NCBI GenBank assembly: GCA_914767715.1
Contig: OU612067.1
Location: forward strand, 19,165,001 to 19,225,000
Length of the DNA: 60,000 bases
Source of the DNA: Membranipora membranacea
Taxonomy: Eukaryota > Bryozoa > Gymnolaemata > Cheilostomatida > Membraniporidae
Direction: 5' to 3'
The notes below the pieces were generated by a model. The model ran no database searches. It was given only the letters and a program-made list of their open reading frames with translations, and was not told the DNA's origin. The position numbers were made by a program, and so were the translations under genes. Within the stretch, counting starts at the first letter, position 1. Each line of letters starts with the position of its first letter. Below are positions 39,001 through 50,800 of this stretch, piece after piece.

Positions 39001-42000
39001 ATAAAATGCAGGAATCTATAATGAATCAAAGTTTCATATAATATTAGAAGAAAATATTGATGACTGAAATTCACACTGTGGCTATTATATCTATAATCTG
39101 TTACTGGTAGTTATCTCCTTGTATTACTTAACATATAACATATTATGATGTATATTACAGTGTCTGTTCACTGACAGCTCTAGAGAAGTTATCTGTAATA
39201 GGTGATGAAAAACTTCAAACGTTACCTGATGATATAGGTATGATGAAGTCACTAAAGGTGTTATCTGTGTCAAACTGTGATCTGACTCATTTACCAACAA
39301 GGTGAGTAATGCTCTTATGATCAGCACCATTGAAGCAATATATCACATGTAGCATATTATGATATATATTATAGTATCTGTTCACTGACAGCTCTAGAGG
39401 AGTTATCTGTGTCAAACTGTGATCTGATCTAAAGCAATATATTATTGATGTTACATTATTTATGATAGATAATTTGGATAGAATGCGGGAATCTATAATG
39501 AATCAAAGTTTCATATAGTATTAGAAGAAAATATTGATGACTGAAATTCACACTGTGGCTATAATATCTATAATCTGTTACTGGTAGTTATCTCCTTGTA
39601 TTACTTCACATATAACATATTATGATGTATATTACAGTGTCTGTTCACTGACAGCTCTAGAGGAGTTATCTGTATCAGGTAATAAAAAACTACAAACGTT
39701 ACCTGATGATATAGGTATGATGAAGTCACTAAAGGTGTTATCTGTGCAAATCTGTGATCTGAGTCATTTACCTGTAAGGTGAGTAGTTCTTATGATCAGA
39801 TTTATGAAAGTGATATATTAGTGATGTTACATTATTTATGATAGATAATTTGGATAGAATGCGGGAATCTATAATGAATCAAAGTTTCATATAATATTAG
39901 AAGAGAATATTGATGACTGAAATTCACACTGTGGCTATTATATCTATAACCTGTTACTGGTAGTTATCTCCTTGTATTACTTCACATATAACATATTATG
40001 ATGTATATTACAGTGTCTGTTCCTTGACAGCTCTAGAGGAGTTATCTGTAATAGGTAATAAAAAACTTCAAACGTTACCGGATGATATAGGTATGATGAC
40101 GTCACTGAAGGTGTTATCTGCGCGGCGCTGTGATCTGACTCATTTACCTACAAGGTGAGTAATGTTCTTATGATCAGATTTATGAAGTAATATATAGTCA
40201 GGAAATTCACCCTCTCAGGATAGCCAGCCTGGGTGTAGCTTACTTTATTCTGATTGCCAATATTGGATGCATAGTCTAATGGCACTCCTAGACGAAAAGT
40301 CAATTTAAATCAAGACTACCACCAAGGCATAAAAAAATTAATTTCATTTACTACGATTTGATTTTGTACTAATAAACTCAACACTTACAGATAAACAAAG
40401 ATATAATTTGATGAATAAGTAAATGTAATAAGTACATATTATTAGTCTGGTCCGCCAGCAAACATGAAGTGATAAGTTGTAAGAGCGATGATTTTAGGTT
40501 GTTAAAACAGGTTCAGTCTGATCATTTAAATGATACATTAAAGAATTGATATAACAGTTAGAACATAGTGAAGGAATTGAATTTAATATATATATTAAAA
40601 ATTTATGTGAAAATGGTAACTGTTTGATTGTAATGTCCTGCATAGAGATATGAAATGGGAATATGTGAGCAAATTTGAATATCGTGCATATCGATCAATA
40701 TTGGATTAAATATACATATATATATATCCCTCATCACCAGCTCAGTAACCACCATGCTTTTCAGCGCGGTAATTCACCCATAACGCCTGAGCTATTTTGC
40801 CCACCACCTTTCTCATAATATCGCTCAATGTCGCATATTACATACTGTAAAATTTCAAAAGTGGAGCCTTGGTCACATTATGTAAATTTCCTGCTGTCAA
40901 ATGAATTTATGGTTTTTGTTATATTAGCTTTCATGGTTAGGTGCAGTAATGCTCACATTCTATTCTTTTACTTGCAGCATTGGACAGCTGACCAATCTCA
41001 TCACACTTGATGTCGCATGCAATGGCAAGCTAACCAGGATTCCTGAGAGTCTGTACAGTGTTAGTACATTACAAGAAGTCCTGTGTGATGGCTGTCATAC
41101 ACTAACCTCTCCACCTCTGGCTGTCTGCAACCTCGGAGTTAAAGCTGTGAGAAAGTACTTATTTGATATCCGTGTGGAACGAGGAAGTAACCAACTGCTT
41201 ATTCCGGTCACAGTAATCGGAAAGAGTAAGGCAGGTAAAACTAGCCTTGTTCAAAGTGTCCAACAGGACAAAAGAGTGCTGACACAGCGTGAATCTTCTG
41301 AAGAAGGTCTGGTTGATGCTGCCACCAAAGTATTCAAAGTATGTGAAGCTGATGTAGATAAGACAACGAAACTGATATTTACTGACTTTGGGGGACACAC
41401 AATGTACCACTTTTCTTATCAGCTAACCTTCAAGACTCAGTATGTGCCACTGCTGGTAATAGACATAGCTGAGTTTGACAGGTTAGCTGATAAGAATGGA
41501 GAGGAGTCAGCTTGTGAAGAGCTATGTCTAACATGGCTAGCTCATCTGTATATCTCATCACCACGTCTCAACCGACCAGTAGTAGTCCTCACTCATCGTG
41601 ACAAACTTAGTGATGAACGTTTCATCCGCCGAAAACAGCAACTCATCGAGGTCACTGAAAGGTTACGACAGCGCATCATTGAAGCTGAGAGAAGTGAATC
41701 CCCAACGCTAAGTCCTGTTTTTACTATGGCTACCTTTAGTGATACCTCGGAACCCTTCATAGGACACATTGACATTCTTGATTTATCAGACACATCTGAT
41801 CTGACTGACATTAGTGACTTGAAGGACGCCCTCCTCAGTGCTGGCTCAGAGCTGATCACAGAGATCCCAGGAATATGGTATCTAATGCTTATCAGAATCA
41901 CTGAACGAGTTGACCAACCATTCATTCACCTGTCAGAAATAGATAAAGAGTTTCCTGATGACAAAGAGCATGTGACCCTTCAATATCTCCACGAAACAGG

Positions 42001-44383
42001 ATGTATCATGTGGTTTGGGAAAATAGACAAACTTTCAAACTACATATTCCACCGTTCAGAGGTTTTGACAGGTCTCATAGAAATCCTATACAGTCATACC
42101 CTAGATGATACCTGGAGCAAACGCCTGAACCTCTTTTCTCCTTTCACCTCTGATGGGAACAAGATAGATAAAAGGAAATACACTGCTATGATTGACAACT
42201 TCAACGCGACAGGAGTAATAGAGGCTTCTTTGCTCCTAAATCTGCTGGAAAAGGAATCTACAATCCCAGCTGATATCTCAGTAGAAATCCTGAAGACATT
42301 TCACCTCATTCATCTATGTGGACCAACATCTGATTTAAGTCATGAGAAATACATCGTACCATATTTTGCGAAGGAAGAGATAAAAGTGCCTGAGGTCTTT
42401 GATAGTCTGATCCCACTGAAGGTAGATCTATGGCTACGAGGTCTCCCTATTCCGGGCTACGTCTTCTCCCTCATTACAGCAGCCTACCTGGACATAAACT
42501 CAGACCCCTACAACTACCCTGAGGTTGGTAAGAACGGTGTAACAGTGACCAACCACACGAACAAAAGTGTCAAATATCTTCTACATGATGCTACAGAAAA
42601 GCGTCTCTCCCTGATTACTCTCGCACCCCTGAGGAGAATCGGTGATGCATGGTGTGATCATCTCGCCTCACTCCGACAGCTCATCTCAGAACTGTGTTCA
42701 GTTTGGAAAGCAGTTCGCTATCAGAATGTCTTCGTTTGCTCCCATTGCTTACTCTCAAATAAGCCAACTCCAACTACTGCTGTCGATCCTGATTGGTTTC
42801 AGCCAGAAAACCTGGATGGAGATCTAGATGTTTGCTATACGGGAAAGGAGACTCGTGTATGCAAAGCTACAGCTGCCATCACGGAAAGTGAAACCGTTCC
42901 AACACCACTGATTTCTCCGTGTGAGTAATATCTCAAAGACAGCCAAACAGCTGCTCCTCTTTCCGCTCTGCAAAAACTGTTGCTAGAAATACTAACCTAA
43001 TTGTCAATAAACAACCATTAGCCCATGATGTGATCAAATGTCACTTTCTCTCTGCAACCCCGCTTCATTCCATTGTGTTTATCAGACAGTTGATTGTTAG
43101 GCATCATTTCAATGGAGGCTTTAAATTCTTTTGTTTTATCTGCAGGTTCTGACATATCTGAAACTGGATATGATGTGCTAAACGCTTACATCTCAAACCT
43201 CCGAGTTCTGTCTAGTAAGTTGTTTTACACCAATCTTTCAAGTGTAATCCGGATAATTGTAAATAATTTGGTTTGTCATATGTTACGACGACTTTGTTCT
43301 CAGAGCTGTCTGTGCTGATCTTCAATTACTATCTGAATCGATGAAAATACCCATCATTGATCGAGGTGTATAATATTCATCTTTATTTTCTCATAGATGA
43401 GTCAAAGATTCTGAAGGAGCTCATAGAGAAACATCCACTCGACACAAAGGACATCAAGCTGCTGTTTGACCACAGTGATCAGTATATAATACCACATCAG
43501 GAAACTCATGTGAAGAGATGTGGATTAGTTCTGTTCAACTCTGACAACAGAGAGGGGGCCGCAAAAGAAGCTAATGCTATGAGTGAGAGCCTCACCAAAT
43601 CTGGAATTCAGACTAAGACAGTGGAATGGAAGCGGGACTATGATCTGTTTGCTGAAATCCATGATGAGCTGACTGGGCTGATTTCTGATGGACTATCACT
43701 GCTCATCGTCTCAATCATGTCACATGGTACAGCTGGAATTCTGACCGGAATCAACAACTCCAAAATAGCTATTTCTGATGTGCTGGAGACGTTAAGTGTC
43801 AAGCTACCTAAACATATCCCTCTGGTAAGTTGTATCTCCACTGAATTTCCTGGACCAGTTTTCGGAGGCTGCATTTTTCTATAGATATTTGATCATAATA
43901 TTGTGTGTTTTGCAGTTATTATGGCAAACCTTATGAAATTGATAATTAAGGAGTAAATCCTTCAATCTTTTGCAGATTCTCATAGTGCAGGCTTGTCAAG
44001 CCTATTCCGATTCGGGATCTCAGAGTCATATAGATGCTGGCCACGCAGAACCACCTAAGTCTTATGTAGTTCTGGAGAGGCCTCATACTCTGTTACTGAT
44101 GTCATCAGTTGTTGGAGGGGTGGCTGTTAGAGGAGCGTTCACAGGGGCCATGGCTCGACAGTTCGCTAAGGCTAATGGGAAGACAACTATAAACGATATG
44201 GTGACTAATGCAGTCATCGACATGAAGAAGAATGAACCAGATAAGTACAATCAGTCTCCAGAATCAAGAAACACTCTACAGAAGAGTCTGATCCTCCCAC
44301 CAGGTATAGATACACCAGATTCACAGCAACACAGTGAGGGAACATCTAAGGAAAGCCTCCTGAAGAAACTATTAGGCAAATGA
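32120..44383 (+). CDS. LRR-ROC-COR-caspase receptor-like protein, 1,858 residues
   Basis: Single gene model of 23 exons with consistent phases: 32120-32222, 32790-33018, 17 LRR exons of 141 bases from 34073 to 40154, 40978-42920, 43146-43214, 43397-43824, 43976-44383. The total of 5,577 coding bases includes the TGA. Predicted order: N-terminal region without a recognised domain (residues 1-110), LRRs (111-910), ROC GTPase (from about 985), COR, a linker, and a caspase fold (about 1605-1835). ROCO proteins (LRRK, MFHAS1, DAPK1) are LRR- or ankyrin-linked GTPases; a C-terminal caspase is not part of those. The protein is probably cytosolic: no signal peptide or membrane span is seen. Architecture suggests ligand sensing, a GTP switch and proteolytic output in cell death or immunity; this is inferred. 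The start codon is the first ATG of an exon opening MAEVGDGG and ending in a GTAAGT donor; the 5' UTR is unresolved. Confidence 0.88.
33617..33674. repeat. GTT-rich microsatellite
   Basis: Imperfect (GTT)n run with GTTTGTTGTT variants in intron 2 of the receptor gene. Confidence 0.85.
34073..40154 (+). repeat. Array of 17 tandem 141-bp LRR exons with homogenised introns
   Basis: Exons 34073-34213, 34350-34490, 34728-34868, 35106-35246, 35484-35624, 35861-36001, 36239-36379, 36616-36756, 36994-37134, 37372-37512, 37649-37789, 38027-38167, 38405-38545, 38783-38923, 39161-39301, 39638-39778, 40014-40154. Each is phase 2-2 and encodes 47 residues, two LRRs of the LPxxIGxLxxL type (consensus parts: CSLTALEKLSVSGN, LPDDIGMMKSLK, CDLTHLPTR). 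The repeating unit is exon plus intron, usually 377-378 bases; two units (34073 and 37372) have a short intron and 277-base spacing. Introns are nearly identical along the array, including TTATGATCAG after the donor and ATAACATATTATGATGTAT before the acceptor. Any exon can be gained or lost without shifting frame. Confidence 0.96.
39375..39431 (+). pseudogene. Truncated LRR exon relic
   Basis: Starts after a TATAG acceptor like its neighbours and reads ICSLTALEELSV, then jumps to SNCDLI and an in-frame TAA. The middle of the exon and the donor site are deleted. If spliced in it would end the protein; the next full exon (39638) is in phase with 39161-39301, so the relic is presumably skipped. 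Confidence 0.8.
40155..40977 (+). other. Long last LRR intron, unlike the others
   Basis: Begins with the array-type donor context (GTGAGTAATGTTCTTATGATCAG) but soon diverges. It holds unrelated AT-rich sequence with a (TA)n tract near 40710 and ends at a CTTGCAG acceptor. It marks the edge of the duplicating array. Confidence 0.7.
40978..42920 (+). other. ROC-COR GTPase exon of the receptor
   Basis: One 1,943-base exon. It opens with a last LRR-like stretch (IGQLTNLITLDVACN), then the ROC GTPase: P-loop GKSKAGKTSL at residues about 991-1000, switch II DFGGHTMY at about 1046, and G4 THRD at about 1115 (the THxD form usual in ROC domains). The COR region follows, with WYLMLIRI, then a YLHETGCIMWF segment typical of the winged-helix part of COR, and continues to about residue 1500. 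The end is a Thr/Pro-rich linker. It has no kinase domain, unlike LRRK proteins. Confidence 0.92.
43146..44383 (+). other. C-terminal caspase (C14) domain exons
   Basis: Three exons. The p20 part: GLVLFNSDNREGAAKEANAM aligns with the caspase RxGxxxD segment, keeping the Arg that holds the P1 Asp; then SLLIVSIMSHGTAGI gives the catalytic His (about residue 1690), and LIVQACQAY the catalytic Cys (about 1730). The 40-residue His-Cys spacing fits caspases. The usual QACRG pentapeptide is QACQA. A short linker contains SHIDAG, a possible Asp cleavage site. The p10 part has LLLMSSVVGGVAVRGAFTG, matching the caspase strand with the second pocket Arg, then a final helix. The catalytic dyad is present, so the domain is predicted active. 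It ends in a Ser/Lys-rich tail. Confidence 0.88.
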
Positions 44384-45160
44384 GTTTTCAAGTTATTTCT
44401 GGTCAATGCAAGTGACCTTTCACAGACTTTCCATGAGGAAGTATTCTATAAACCATCATTCAGGTCAAGATATACGATCATCTCGTAAAATTGATCAGTT
44501 CCACAAATCAACCTGATCATTCTCGCTGTGTTCAGATGTTACGTCTGTAGCGTATCAGCATAGTGACTGGTCAAGTCATTTTCTGTAAATTTGTTGCATG
44601 TTTGACTCAGGCAAGACTATGAGTTTTTAAGTAAATGTGGCTGATCACATTTAAAACTTTCAGATATTGGTAGATCATTAATTCTGAATCCATGTTTGAA
44701 GATGATTTGGATAGCTAGAATTATTTTTCGTTGACATTTACTTTTGTACTTTTGTATAACCTGAGACTTGAACATAAGTTTACATCTGGTAATCGCGCCT
44801 GCAACTTAATGGTTCTGTTCCATGCCACTGCTGACCGAGAGTTTTTTATTTCTTATATTCTTCATTTACAAGTTTATACTGTATTTTAATTTAGAGAGGG
44901 ATGATTTCTTGTGACGAGCCTTCAGTGTTGGTTGTATTTGAATTTATAGCTGTTTATTAATTAGTTTGTGATTCACTGGTATAGCGTGTCCTTGGAATTT
45001 CCTACATTAAAAAATTATATTTAACAATGCCACTAAATTGTCGGGTCTTGTGACATCCAATACTAGCTTTAGTTTCTGTGGATTGTTAGTCAATGTTATC
45101 AGGTACTGCCTAAATCTTATCAAGGAGGTAACGACAGTCTTTAACTCCTTGATATTATCA

Positions 45161-45859
45161 CAGAGTAAGGATAAACAGAGGGAACACTTCAATGATTGTC
45201 ATAGTGCCTGCGGTTTTTGAGCTACTGGGGGAAAATCATCATCTGGCCACCTGCCAATTTTCAATAAATATATAAGCTAATAAGGGATTTTCTCATACAT
45301 ACATGCCTACCTTTGTTTGGCCATCAGTCTTTCTGTATTCATCCCAAAGACTGATTTCCAACTTTTTTGAAATGTCCAACCTTCAAGCTATACACCATAT
45401 TGTTGTCATTTTTTGCTAGGATACATAGGCTATGATTTATATGGGTTTTTAAAATGAGTTATATCATATAGATTAACAAGCAGCTTGGGTCAGTACACGG
45501 ACATTTCCTAATTTTGATGACCAGCCATTCATCAATTGTCACATGTAAATCTATATGGAAAAACTCATTTTAAAATCCCATATAACTCATAGCCTATGTA
45601 TCCTAGCAAAAAATGACAACAATATGGTGTATAGCTTGAAGGTTGGACATTTCAAAAAAGTTGGAAATCAGTCTTTGGGATAAATACAGAATGAATTATG
45701 ACCTATCAAAGGTAGGTATGTCTGCCTTAAACCTCACATTGTAACTTATATAATTATTGAAATTTGCAGGTGGCCAGATTGATGATTTTCCCCCAGTGGA
45801 TCAAAACCGCAGGCACTATAACGATCATTGAAGTGTCCCCTCTGTTTATCCTTACTCTG
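45161..45859. mobile_element. 699-bp foldback transposon with 11-bp target duplication
   Basis: Termini CAGAGTAAGGATAAACAGAGG and its inverse at 45839-45859 begin inverted arms that pair with interruptions through most of the element (for example CCTGCGGTTTT with AAAACCGCAGG, and CATAGGCTATG.. with ..CATAGCCTATG). It is flanked by identical TGATATTATCA at 45150-45160 and 45860-45870. The CAGAG ends recall hAT elements (8-bp duplication expected); the long arms and 11-bp duplication recall Mutator-like elements. There is no transposase. It lies just downstream of the receptor gene. Confidence 0.88.
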
Positions 45860-46478
45860 TGATATTATCATGAAATTTCACCAGTAAAGTGAGAGGTGAA
45901 GAGGCATAGGTTCCCTGAAGGAAACTGTTGGGCTCACGTTTTAACTTGTAGGTCACCCTACGGTGTAACAGCAAGAAATGCTGTCCAGTGGTTCAGAGAG
46001 AGTTGCGAAATCAATGGGATGCTTCTCTGCGAACAATTCAATGCTCACAGAGATCAGACTTAACTACATGAGCCCTCACACTAGAGTAGCATATCACTTC
46101 AGTTGACATTTAGAAACTAGTTCAACATTAGAATACTTGGTATTAATTTACAATCGCAGCTTGACTTAATATCATATCACTCAATCAATCAAAAGTGGCA
46201 GAAAAACAGACAATTTTCAAAGAAAACTTCTAACCATAGTAGTAATATTTCATCATCTGATAAAACAATATGCAGGGGTAGATAACTTGTTAACGAGATC
46301 AATTTGGATAAAATTAATATGGTATAAATGTCACATAATATAGAATTGTCAAAACATTCACATCCAGTTCACACAGACACTCCATCAGAACAAATCATAT
46401 ATGAAACTAGTCTTAGTGCTCAGACTACATTAGAAAACAGATTTATATATTAATATAGAATTATGAATTATTATTTCA

Positions 46479-47801
46479 TCATGATGATTTTTTACTCCTA
46501 GCCAGTAATTTACTCCCATATTCTTTTCTGCGAGCCTGTACATCTACTTTCTGTGCCTCTCTGGCTTTATAAGCCCTCTTCTGTTTTACTTCTTCTAACT
46601 GACCATACAATCTGTGTATAAGATAAATAGTAAGTGAATAATAGCCTGTGTCCCACACTACAAAGTGGTGGAGGTGGGAGGAGTCCCTATGTACTTACAT
46701 CAATCAGAATTTCCCAATTGGTTTAGAACGTCAGTTTCTCAAACCAAGAATGATTGAGTTGCAGCCAACAGGACATGAGAGCAGAGGATCTTCGTAACAG
46801 TGCGGTAAGATATGACAGTTTTTTCAGAATCTGCTTTCAGATAATAATCCGTTGGGGGTTACCTCATCTGAGTGGCACACAATGTCATCTATGTTCTGTT
46901 ATATAACATGAGGCCACTCCAAATTAATACCTTGATCTAGATGACAGTATGAGGATTTGTAGGTGGAGGGAGGTGATTTTTTATTTTATATTTTAGCCCT
47001 ACAAAACAGCTGGAGGTAAAATAGTTTTTTTTATTTTATCTATCTACCCTGAACTCAAGTAGCTGAAAATTCTATTTTATTTTCTCTCTCCAACTCACAT
47101 GCACGAATCTTAAATGGTTGAGTTTGCCACATCATGAGTGTTTGATAATGTAATGCCACAAACTCACATTGCAAGCCATCAAAGTCTAGTATAAGGCATA
47201 TATGATATAAACTTTTGATATAACCATGTGCTTGCTATCACAATATTTGTATACAAATAAGTAGCCAATGACCCAAGAGTAGCAAGCCACGCCTCCTACC
47301 CTGAGTAAGTCTAATTTTAATATTTGTAAAATCCACGATGGACAATAAAGGAGGGAGACAAAATTGCAGAGAAAGTTTTCATAATATATTTCTTGTTCTC
47401 TTCATCCATATTGAGTCACCACTCACCATAGGTAATAAAATTATATATCATGCATACCATGTGCATACATATAGGGAATTTACAGGCGTTTAGGGGTATA
47501 TGTTTTATATTTTACTTGGTCAATTGACCAGGAGGTAAAATATTTTATTTTTTTATGACTATTTCCAACTGGCATCTGGCGGTATTTTGATTTGATCAGG
47601 GCTCGGACAAGGCGGTGGGCGTTCATCTAGATCAAGGAATTAATTTGGAGTGGCCTGATAATGTAAAAACTACTCAGAAAATCATAACTGACCTTTTAGT
47701 TCTCTCAGTCATCTCTTTCTTTTGTTTCTTTCTCGCAGCAGAGTCTAAAGTTCTCACAGAAGTCTTCGGTCTGACATCTGGGTCGGCTCTAGTCTGTGCT
47801 T
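46479..47801 (-). other. CEP295: C-terminal ALMS motif of CEP295 copy B
   Basis: The last two exons encode RKKQKKEMTERTKR, then LYGQLEEVKQKRAYKAREA, then RRKEYGSKLLARSKKSS and a stop. This matches the ALMS motif shared by the C termini of ALMS1 and CEP295 (KEMxxRTKRxYxQLPEVKxKK followed by a basic helix), which acts in centrosome targeting. With the N-terminal RLRLSP block of copy A this fixes the gene's identity. Confidence 0.88.
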
Positions 47802-50800
47802 CTGCTATAAAGTTATATAAATAGTTATAAGTGTTGTTGGCTATAACTCAATATTGTTATTGTGTGGCTCATAATATTTATGATTTATTATTTATGACCA
47901 ATAACCACACATTAAAAACTTCTGCAATATATAGAAACCTATTTGATATTGGAGCATACTACATAGGATATGATTGTGACCAGCATGAGAATTAGAACAG
48001 TTACGCACAAAAGATGATCATGATCATCAAAATTCTAGCTACCTTCCATTTATTATTATATATATAAACACATATAGAAATACAATTTCCAGTATCCTAC
48101 TAATTCAATATACATAGATGAAGCCGGAAGTCATGAACAAACCTGTCAAAGGCTCCTCCTCGATCCACTGTAGCCCAGGTACAGCTGACAGCACCTCACC
48201 TACATTCTCAGCCTGTTCATCATCACCACTACCTGCAGTCTGTGGTTCCTCTACTAATGTTAGATTGGATTCGTCAGGTATAGTGCTGGCGAATGTGATC
48301 TCAGGTTCTTCTAATAGACCAGTAGAATGTTCTGTGTCCTGAAATGTAATGACATGAAACCGGTAAGAAAGCAGTATAAAGGTATGAATATGAAGGTATT
48401 TGCTGAAGTTATACTTTTTTATTTCCATCTTAAAACTTAACAGTTTGTTGTATTTTCCTTCGCAGCTTTCCTCAGTGGAAACTTAGGAGGATTTATCAAA
48501 CAATGAGATAGTTGACAGATCACAAAACTACAAGCGATTGCCGAGTGATAAAATACAATGCAAGCATTTTACATACACCCTGGTCGGTCTCGACCAGCTT
48601 TGTTTGGATGATGCTAAGACAGGCTATATACACTCTAAGTTTATACAAACATAGTACATATAGAACAGCACCTGTAATGGTTTTTGAGGAGTACTACTTG
48701 AAGGTCTACTACTGATAGTTATCTTCATAGGAGTAGATTGCGAGATATCGGCATCACCAAGCAACATATCATCTACAAAATAATCATACCTTCTCATGTC
48801 ATACCAACTTATCAAGCCAAAAGGAAGTTAGACCATAGGAATTCGGAATTTGATATAGCAATGTTGTTCAAAACTTGCTCAATCATTTTCCAGGTCTGAA
48901 ATGATACATGATACAGATGACCTTTGATCTCTACTACAGTATGGATAATTAGAGGATAACTGGCAGCTTTTTCGAGGCTATAAAGAGCATTTAGTCAGGA
49001 AGCAGCCCCCACTTTCACTTCTACCAAATGACTGGGGTTTAATTGTGCTCAATGTAAGGAGTTTTTGGAGCTGATCACAATGGTGGCACAATATGCGGCT
49101 GTTATTGACCTTACATGGCCCATTGCTGCGAAAATAATAATTGTGTGTTGACTACTCCTACTGTAATAAAAGCTATTCAATAAGAAGGCCATGTCTCCTC
49201 TAAATATCCCCCCCACCCACCGCAATTTGTCACACTGATCGGCGGTGTCTTTGGAGAGCCTTATAGTAATAATAAACACCTACCGACAGAAAATCTAGTC
49301 TCTTCCTGGTCTGCTGCTAACGTTTTCATCGGTGATCCAAAGGAATCTAAAATCATAAAAATATATATGTTCTGCCATGAGAGGTACAAATGACAATGGT
49401 TGATTACAATTGACACAGTTTAATTAACAGGATATACCCACCCTTGGAAAAGGTTTTCATTGAATAAGACAAGCTGATTAAGATGTTTATTTACTGTTAT
49501 ATCTGTGTGGTGTTACAATGTATATTTTTTGTGCCGCGTGTAATCACTGAATTGGATTCTGCTCGAACGAATCAGCATTATCTCATAGACTAGAACATTG
49601 TAAGTCTGTTGTTGACAGTTTGTCCCTAGCAGTCAACTATGACCCCCAAATGAAGATTTTTCATCTAATTTTGAGTCAGCTGCGCCAGAAAATATTGCAG
49701 TGTTTTCAAAATTGCAAACAGAAAAAAAAGGGTGAAGGTCAATGCTACAATGGACGTGTGACTTTACCAAGTCCTTGAGTCTGTCAAAAGAACATATACT
49801 GTCCCAGATAAGGGATCAGCAAGTGTAGTATTCATTACATAGACGCAGAGTGTTTGATCTTACAAGCAGTGAGTATGAACACTCACAGAACGAATGCACG
49901 CACACACAGAACATGCATACACACAAAACGTACACACACACATCCAGAATGTATGTACGCACACGCACAGAATGTACATACATACGGACGGAACATACAC
50001 CCACAGAACATACACACACACAGAACATACACACACACAGAACACCCTTACACACAGAACATACACACACACAGAACATACACACACACAGAACGTACTT
50101 ACACACAGAACATACACACACACAGAACATACACACATACAGAACGTATGTACAAACAGAACATGCACATACAAAACGTACATACACACCGAACATACAC
50201 ACAAAACGTACTTACACATAGAACTTACACACACACACCGAATGTACACACAGAACGTACACACACAGAACGTACACACCCAGAACGTACACACACACAG
50301 AACGTACACACCCAGAATGTACATACACACACACAGAACATACACACACAGAACATACACACACACAGAGCGTACACACACACAGAGCGTACTATCACAG
50401 AACTTACATACACAGAATGTACTTACACACAGAACATACACACACAGAGAGCGTACACACACACAGAACGTACACACACACAGAACGTACTCAAACACAG
50501 AGCGTACTCACACAAAACGTAAATACACAGAATGTACTTACACACACTGAATGTACACACACAGGACAGACACACACAGAACATACTCACACAGAACGTA
50601 CACACACACAGAACGTACGTACACACACCCACTGACCTGCAGTAGATGAAGTATCTGATTGTCCAGCGCTGACAGTCTGTGGACTTTTCTCTGATTGTAC
50701 TAAACTCTGTACTCCTACACTCTGATCAGTTACTGAAAAAGTATGGTGTGTGTGAACAGGACGACTAAGCCACGACGAAATGAAGCTTAGCAAGAGTATG

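Noticed and set aside
34319-39330. Recurring minus-strand frame of about 66 residues starting MVLIIRTLLTLKVNESDHS at several sites
   Set aside because: Antisense shadow of the LRR exon and its conserved donor flank; it repeats only because the exon-intron unit repeats.
34073-40154. CRISPR-like array (evenly spaced near-identical repeats)
   Set aside because: Repeats are 141-base coding exons with splice sites, and the spacers are homogenised introns, not unique sequences.
41159-41925. Minus-strand frames of 83 and 110 residues
   Set aside because: Complement of the ROC-COR exon, without splice or family support.
43638-43874. Minus-strand 78-residue frame
   Set aside because: Antisense of the caspase p20 exon.
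49850-50635. Long open frames of Thr/His/Gln/Asn or Cys/Val repeats (up to 222 residues) on both strands
   Set aside because: They are translations of the CA-rich minisatellite, whose units have no stops in several frames. No family signature, and the array lies in a CEP295 intron.
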